The notes under the pieces are model-generated. The model was not told where the DNA came from and did no database searches. It saw nothing but the letters and a program-made list of their open reading frames with translations. Below, piece after piece: positions 60,031 to 64,000 of a stretch of DNA of 64,000 bases. The position numbers and the translations under genes were made by a program. Source of the stretch: Rosistilla oblonga (GTDB lineage Bacteria > Planctomycetota > Planctomycetia > Pirellulales > Pirellulaceae). Position 1 is the first letter of the stretch. Each line of letters starts with the position of its first letter. Location of the stretch: NCBI RefSeq assembly GCF_007751715.1, contig NZ_CP036292.1:7013339-7077338 (forward strand), in the 5' to 3' direction.

Positions 60031-60194
60031 TACTGAACCGACCTTTTCTTGGATAGAATAGACGTTTTGAAGTACCCGGTCGACGAACCCTCGCGACTTC
60101 GTTCGACCTGAAATGACACGATCCGTTTCGATCGACGCGAAGGTGCCCCGCGTGGCATCGACCGATCTGCAGCAGAACAAAGGCCTTTTTCCCG

Positions 60195-61325
60195 ATGACC
60201 AAATCAACGCACCCTTGGCTGGCGGATCGCACGGCGGCTTTCGACAGCAGCGGCATCCGCCGCGTCTTCGATCTGGCGGCCACGCTGAAGGATCCAATTA
60301 ACCTGTCGATCGGTCAACCCGACTTCGATGTCCCCGACCCGGTCAAGCAAGCCTGCATCGCTGCGATCAACTCCGGCAAAAACGCCTACTCCCAAACCCA
60401 AGGGATCGCACCGCTGCGCGATAAACTGCAATCGCAGCTGGACGCCCAATACGGGCATGCCGATCGCAAGGTCTTCGTGACCAGCGGCACCAGCGGCGGG
60501 TTGGTGCTGTCGATGTTTGCGATGGTCAATCCGGGCGACGAAGTGATCTTCTTCGATCCCTTTTTTGTGATGTATCCGCCGTTGATCAAGCTGGTCGGTG
60601 GCGTGCCGGTTCCGATCGACACCTATCCCGACTTTAAGATCGACATCCAAAAGGTCGCCGATGCGATCACGCCTCGCACCAAGATGATCCTGTTGAACAG
60701 CCCCGGTAATCCGACGGGTGTGATCGCGACCGAACAGGAGCAACGAGAGCTGGCGGCGCTGGCTGCCGAGCGTGGGATCGCATTGGTATCCGACGAGATC
60801 TACAGCCGCTTCTGTTACGCCGACCGCTTCATTTCGCCGGCCGAATTCAACGATCAAACGATCGTGATCGATGGCTTCAGCAAAAGTCACGCGATGACCG
60901 GATGGCGGGTTGGATTTGTCCACGGCCCGACCGAAGTCGTCGAGACGATGACCAAGTTGCAGCAATATTCGTTTGTCTGCGCCCCGCAGCCGGCTCAATG
61001 GGCGGCGCTCGAAGCGATCGACGTCGATGTCGACGACTACCGCCAACAATATCAAGGCAAACGCGACCGGATCATCGACGCCCTGAAAGACGACTACGAA
61101 ATCGAAGTCCCGGGCGGCGCGTTTTACATCTTCCCGAAAGTCCCATGGGGAACGGGAACGACGTTTGTCGAAGCGGCAATCGCGGCGGGGCTGTTGATCA
61201 TCCCCGGCGGGATCTTCAGCGGTCGCGACACCCACTTCCGAATCTCCTACGCCGCCAGCGACCAGACGATCGATCGCGGCATCGAAGTCCTTAAGCAACT
61301 TGCCCGATCGGGCCCCAAGGCGTAG
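60195..61325 (+). CDS. Class I/II aminotransferase
   Basis: 376 aa cytoplasmic PLP enzyme (AspAT-like fold). ATG 60195 begins MTKSTHPWLADRTAAFDSSGIRRVFDLAATLKDPINLSIGQPDF. Conserved features: Asn-Pro-Thr-Gly turn in LLNSPGNPTGV, SDEIYSRFCY, PLP lysine in DGFSKSHAMTGWRVGF, and arginine in THFRISYAASD near the end. Donor/acceptor not readable. The last 24 bases of the gene are duplicated at 61838-61861 behind a toxin-antitoxin-like pair. Confidence 0.93.
   Translation: MTKSTHPWLADRTAAFDSSGIRRVFDLAATLKDPINLSIGQPDFDVPDPVKQACIAAINSGKNAYSQTQGIAPLRDKLQSQLDAQYGHADRKVFVTSGTSGGLVLSMFAMVNPGDEVIFFDPFFVMYPPLIKLVGGVPVPIDTYPDFKIDIQKVADAITPRTKMILLNSPGNPTGVIATEQEQRELAALAAERGIALVSDEIYSRFCYADRFISPAEFNDQTIVIDGFSKSHAMTGWRVGFVHGPTEVVETMTKLQQYSFVCAPQPAQWAALEAIDVDVDDYRQQYQGKRDRIIDALKDDYEIEVPGGAFYIFPKVPWGTGTTFVEAAIAAGLLIIPGGIFSGRDTHFRISYAASDQTIDRGIEVLKQLARSGPKA
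61302..61325 (+). repeat. Direct repeat copy 1 (aminotransferase 3' end)
   Basis: The final 24 bases of the aminotransferase gene, including its stop codon, match 61838-61861 at 23 of 24 positions. The block contains the palindrome GCCCGATCGGGC. Confidence 0.85.
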
Positions 61326-61422
61326 AGTGCCAGCCGATCGTGGCGGCGGATGCCTCGAGTCGACAAACTGTTTAGCCAATGTTTTTGCCCGCGACTTCCG
61401 GGCTTTGTGGTAAACTTTTGTT

Positions 61423-61695
61423 ATGACTCTCAAGCTTTCGAAAGACTTATCGGATGCGTTGCATGCTAACGGCAGCAACGGATTGGAAGTTGTCGATCCC
61501 GACAGCAACCGCATATATTTCGTCGTCGATGCTGAAATTCATCGACAGGCGATGGAGGCGTTGCGTCGTCAGCAAGACCGAGAAGCGATCGCGCTGGGGA
61601 TTGCAGAGATGGAAGCCGGCGAAGGGACTTCGGTCGACGAAGCCTTCGAAGGGATTCGGGCAAATCTCAGCCTGCCGCAGCGAACCACCGCCTGA
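61423..61695 (+). CDS. Probable antitoxin of a ParE-type module
   Basis: 90 aa. Single compact domain: VVDPDSNRIYFVVDAEIHRQAMEALRRQQDREAIALGIAEMEAGEGTSVDEAFEGIRANL. The central RIYFVVDAEIH strand and the acidic, helical C-terminus with SVDEAFEGIR are the pattern of antitoxins found upstream of ParE/RelE toxins. It would bind DNA and the toxin. The downstream toxin reading frame is broken (see next feature). The module lies between two copies of the aminotransferase gene end. Confidence 0.7.
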   Translation: MTLKLSKDLSDALHANGSNGLEVVDPDSNRIYFVVDAEIHRQAMEALRRQQDREAIALGIAEMEAGEGTSVDEAFEGIRANLSLPQRTTA

Positions 61696-61838
61696 TTATT
61701 CTGCCGCAGGCTCGGGCCGACGTCCAGCGAAACGCTTTGTGGTGGGCAACGCATCACTCATCGGAACAAGCCGCCCGGTGGCTCGATCCGGTCCAATCGC
61801 AATTGGAGTCGATCGCGGAGTTCCCGGAAAGCCATTAG
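61692..61838 (+). pseudogene. Truncated ParE-like toxin
   Basis: Frame overlapping the antitoxin stop reads (L)IILPQARADVQRNALWWATHHSSEQAARWLDPVQSQLESIAEFPESH and then TAG. This matches the first half of ParE/RelE toxins (LPQA..D...A.WW..H.S.EQA.RW...Q), which normally run about 95-100 residues. It stops at 48, and no ATG, GTG or TTG is available at the right place, so initiation would need CTG or ATT. The break coincides with the start of the duplicated aminotransferase end. Probably a recombination scar; inactive toxin. Confidence 0.65.
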
Positions 61839-61861
61839 CTCGATCGGGCCCCAAGGCGTAG
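61838..61861 (+). repeat. Direct repeat copy 2
   Basis: Second copy of the aminotransferase 3' end (23/24 match to 61302-61325), immediately after the truncated toxin codons. Sequences diverge on both sides. Confidence 0.85.
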
Positions 61862-61872
61862 CGCACCGTGGA

Positions 61873-63396
61873 TCATCGTAAGAAGAGATGATAGACCGGG
61901 TTGGCCGTTTCGTCGGCGTAGCGGTAACCCAAGGTGTCGATGAAGTCGGCAAAGGCCTGCAGTTCTGCATCGGGAACCTGGATGCCTACCAGGATCCTGC
62001 CGTAATCGGCGCCTTGATTGCGGTAATGGAACAGGCTGATGTTCCAGCTGGGGTGCATGCTGGACAGAAAACGGACCAGCGCGCCGGGACGCTCGGGGAA
62101 TTCGAAGCGGTACAGCCGCTCGTTTCCCACAAGCCGGCTGCGGCCACCGACCATGTAACGCAAGTGTTCTTTGGCCAGTTCATCATCCTTGAGGTCCAAC
62201 GCGGCGAAGCCTTCGGTGGCGAGCGACTGTTGAATTTCGGGCAGTTCCCCACGGCTGCTGATCGCTAGACCGACCAACACATGGGCTTCGCGTTCATCCG
62301 AGATGCGGTAGCTGAACTCGGTGACATTCCGCTGCCCAATGGTCTGGCACAATCGCTTGAAGCTGCCGCGCTGTTCGGGAATCGTGACCGCCAGCAGTGC
62401 CTCGCGTTCTTCACCCGCTTCAGCTCGTTCGGCAACAAACCGCAGCCGGTCGAAGTTCATGTTGGCGCCACAGGTGATCGCCACCAGACTTTCGCCTTGT
62501 AGGCCGTGCTGCGCGATGTACTGCTTCATTCCGGCGATCCCCATCGCCCCAGCCGGTTCCAAGATGCTGCGGGTATCTTCAAAGGCATCTTTGATGGCTG
62601 CACAGACCGCGTCGGTATCGACGGACACAAAACCATCGACCAATTCCCGCGTCAATCGGAACGTTTCGGTTCCAACAACTTTAACCGCCGTGCCGTCTGA
62701 AAAGAGTCCCACGTCGTGCAGCGGGACGACGCTGCCGGCATCGATCGATTGGATCATCGCATCGGAATCACCCATCTGAACGCCGATGACTTTGATCTCG
62801 GGGCGAACCGCTTTGATATAGGCAGCGACGCCCGAGATCAGCCCGCCACCGCCGATCGCCACAAACACGGCATGGATCGGATGCTGATGCTGACGCAGGA
62901 TTTCCATCCCGATCGTTCCCTGACCCGCGATCACATCGGGGTCATCAAACGGATGCACAAAGACATATCCATGTTGCTGTTCGAGCTCCAGAGCGTGCAA
63001 ATACGCGTCGGAATAACTGTCCCCATGCAGGACGATCTGGGCACCCAAGTCGCGGACGGCGTCGGACTTCAATTTCGGTGTTGTCACCGGCATCACGACG
63101 ACAGCTTGGCAGCCTAGCTGGCGGGCGCTGAGCGCAACGCCTTGCGCATGGTTTCCCGCCGAAGCACAAACCACGCCGCGAGCCAGTTCCGCCGAAGAGA
63201 GTCGCGACATTTTGTTGTACGCGCCACGCAATTTGAAACTGTGGACCGGCTGTGTATCCTCGCGTTTCAGCCAGACCTGGTTGCCGAGCCGCGCGGACAA
63301 TTTGTTCGCTCGTTCCAATGGCGATTCGATCGCGACATCGTAGACCCGGGCGTTGAGTATCCGTTGCAAGTATCCCAACAAGCGTTTATCCGTCAT
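61873..63396 (-). CDS. ilvA: Threonine ammonia-lyase (threonine deaminase)
   Basis: 507 aa from the ATG at 63394-63396 (an upstream GTG/ATG-type start at 63408 adds four residues). PLP enzyme converting threonine to 2-oxobutanoate, first step of isoleucine synthesis. PLP lysine in SFKLRGAYNKM, glycine-rich loop GGGGLISGV, and two C-terminal ACT-like regulatory repeats (AVTIPEQRGSFKRLCQTIG and FEFPERPGALVRFLSSM), the long biosynthetic, isoleucine-inhibited form. Stands alone on this strand, convergent with the TA module. Confidence 0.95.
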   Translation of the reverse strand: MTDKRLLGYLQRILNARVYDVAIESPLERANKLSARLGNQVWLKREDTQPVHSFKLRGAYNKMSRLSSAELARGVVCASAGNHAQGVALSARQLGCQAVVVMPVTTPKLKSDAVRDLGAQIVLHGDSYSDAYLHALELEQQHGYVFVHPFDDPDVIAGQGTIGMEILRQHQHPIHAVFVAIGGGGLISGVAAYIKAVRPEIKVIGVQMGDSDAMIQSIDAGSVVPLHDVGLFSDGTAVKVVGTETFRLTRELVDGFVSVDTDAVCAAIKDAFEDTRSILEPAGAMGIAGMKQYIAQHGLQGESLVAITCGANMNFDRLRFVAERAEAGEEREALLAVTIPEQRGSFKRLCQTIGQRNVTEFSYRISDEREAHVLVGLAISSRGELPEIQQSLATEGFAALDLKDDELAKEHLRYMVGGRSRLVGNERLYRFEFPERPGALVRFLSSMHPSWNISLFHYRNQGADYGRILVGIQVPDAELQAFADFIDTLGYRYADETANPVYHLFLR

Positions 63397-64000
63397 TGGC
63401 TCTCTCAATTCACATCGCTTCCGTTGACTCGATCCCGTTGCACCAAACCTATCGCAACAACCCTTCGGACAATCCCAGCATATGCCAAATCACCGTCGAG
63501 CGATCGGGGGCCTTGGTCCTAAGCCAACCCCACTGCTCGAGAAAATCACAGCAGGGACAGTCTATATTTTCGCGGAGAGCGATTGCCCATCCAGCGAGCG
63601 AGTTTTGTACCGCCCGAAAAGGAGCTCTGTCCCCGAATTGTTCCGCCTCCGGAATGCCTCGATGCTCCCGGAAGGATCGCAGATCGATATGCGTCCCCGT
63701 TGGGGGCGACGGGCGATTACGCGATCGAGTCCGGTGGTATTCGCTGCGCTCAAACCACCGGCTACCTTCTGTGGCCGCTTCGCGGTCCGTTGAATCTGGA
63801 ACCTCGATCAGGGACAGTCTGCATTTTCGGGGAGAACGCCTGCCCGTCCAGAGAGCGACAGACCACGGATAGCGGACATTTGAAGAGGGCCGCAGGAGTA
63901 CGCATCACGCACCTGCGGCGTTAAACTGCTCGGTAATCTTTAAAGTGACCGGATTGCGAGGGACTGCAAAAGCTCTCGTTAACTCCGATTAGTCCTGAGC
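63397..64000. other. Non-coding end of window with repeated element
   Basis: 604 bases upstream of ilvA with no credible gene; short frames here have the low-complexity look of repeat DNA. It should contain the ilvA promoter near 63400-63500. A 50-base element is present twice. Confidence 0.5.
63552..63858. repeat. Duplicated 50-base element
   Basis: Copies at 63552-63601 and 63809-63858 share CAGGGACAGTCT-xx-ATTTTCG-x-GGAGA-x-CG and TGCCC-x-TCCAG-x-GAGCGA, with about eight differences. The GGGACAGTCT core is reminiscent of REP/transposase-linked intergenic sequences, which is a memory-based comparison only. Confidence 0.6.

Noticed and set aside
60204-61514. 436-codon minus-strand frame over the aminotransferase
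   Set aside because: Antisense to a conserved PLP enzyme with all motifs intact.

Overview
The window looks like chromosomal DNA of a marine-type planctomycete (Pirellulaceae; Rosistilla/Rhodopirellula-like). This is inferred from gene content, not from a search: DUF1080 and YwqK/MORN secreted proteins, a GYF_2 (DUF4339) small protein, J-like/FHA fusions, VWA/BatA membrane proteins, a TIGR02943-like ECF sigma factor, cysteine-rich lipoproteins, and dispersed palindromic repeats. The DNA is moderately GC-rich. Most genes are single or in short operons, with no sign of a complete phage or an intact insertion sequence.

Layout. 1-2.1 kb: 3' part of a beta-lactamase-fold hydrolase, infC standing alone, tRNA-Val(GAC) and a terminator. 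2.2-5.7 kb: accessory island with a large palindrome, a coupled set of small genes ending in a DUF3800 gene, a winged-helix protein, and a decayed second copy of the DUF3800 3' end. 5.7-9.6 kb: three-gene operon of exported/lipoprotein envelope proteins, two of them paralogous. 9.9-15.2 kb: secreted protein, UbiA prenyltransferase, small membrane protein, clpX with a strong terminator, and a twin-FHA protein. 15.8-22.3 kb: signalling block made of a receiver-histidine kinase, two response regulators, a Tat-type PotD-like binding protein, a periplasmic-sensing histidine kinase and an Rcp1-like regulator. 22.4-26.5 kb: amidohydrolase-like protein, Crp/Fnr regulator, a protein with three CxxC repeats, and an ECF sigma/zinc anti-sigma pair. 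26.7-31.8 kb: leuS and a secreted GH42-like protein. 31.8-32.8 kb: repeat cluster, GntR-like remnant and GYF_2 gene. 32.8-39.9 kb: a FAAL-PCP-C-A-PCP synthetase with a flavoprotein oxygenase, probably a small lipo-amino-acid biosynthetic locus. 40-42.2 kb: secreted protein, redoxin and tandem repeats. 42.2-50.5 kb: flagellar export, switch and motor genes (flbD-motA-motB-fliL-fliN-fliO / fliP-fliQ-fliR-flhB), split by an opposing MORN-repeat gene and lacking fliM and flhA. 50.8-56.1 kb: two VWA membrane proteins and a charged coiled-coil protein. 56.2-63.4 kb: DUF1080 lipoprotein, YceI, membrane protein, DUF4416, aminotransferase, a toxin-antitoxin remnant between copies of the aminotransferase 3' end, and ilvA. 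63.4-64 kb: non-coding, with a duplicated repeat.

The best candidates for something less described are: the binding-protein/kinase/regulator sensory locus (18.6-22.3 kb), which has no permease; the compact FAAL-NRPS plus flavoprotein locus with no release domain; the TA cassette bracketed by a duplicated gene end; and the + strand hairpin-plus-terminator element inside the VWA cluster.
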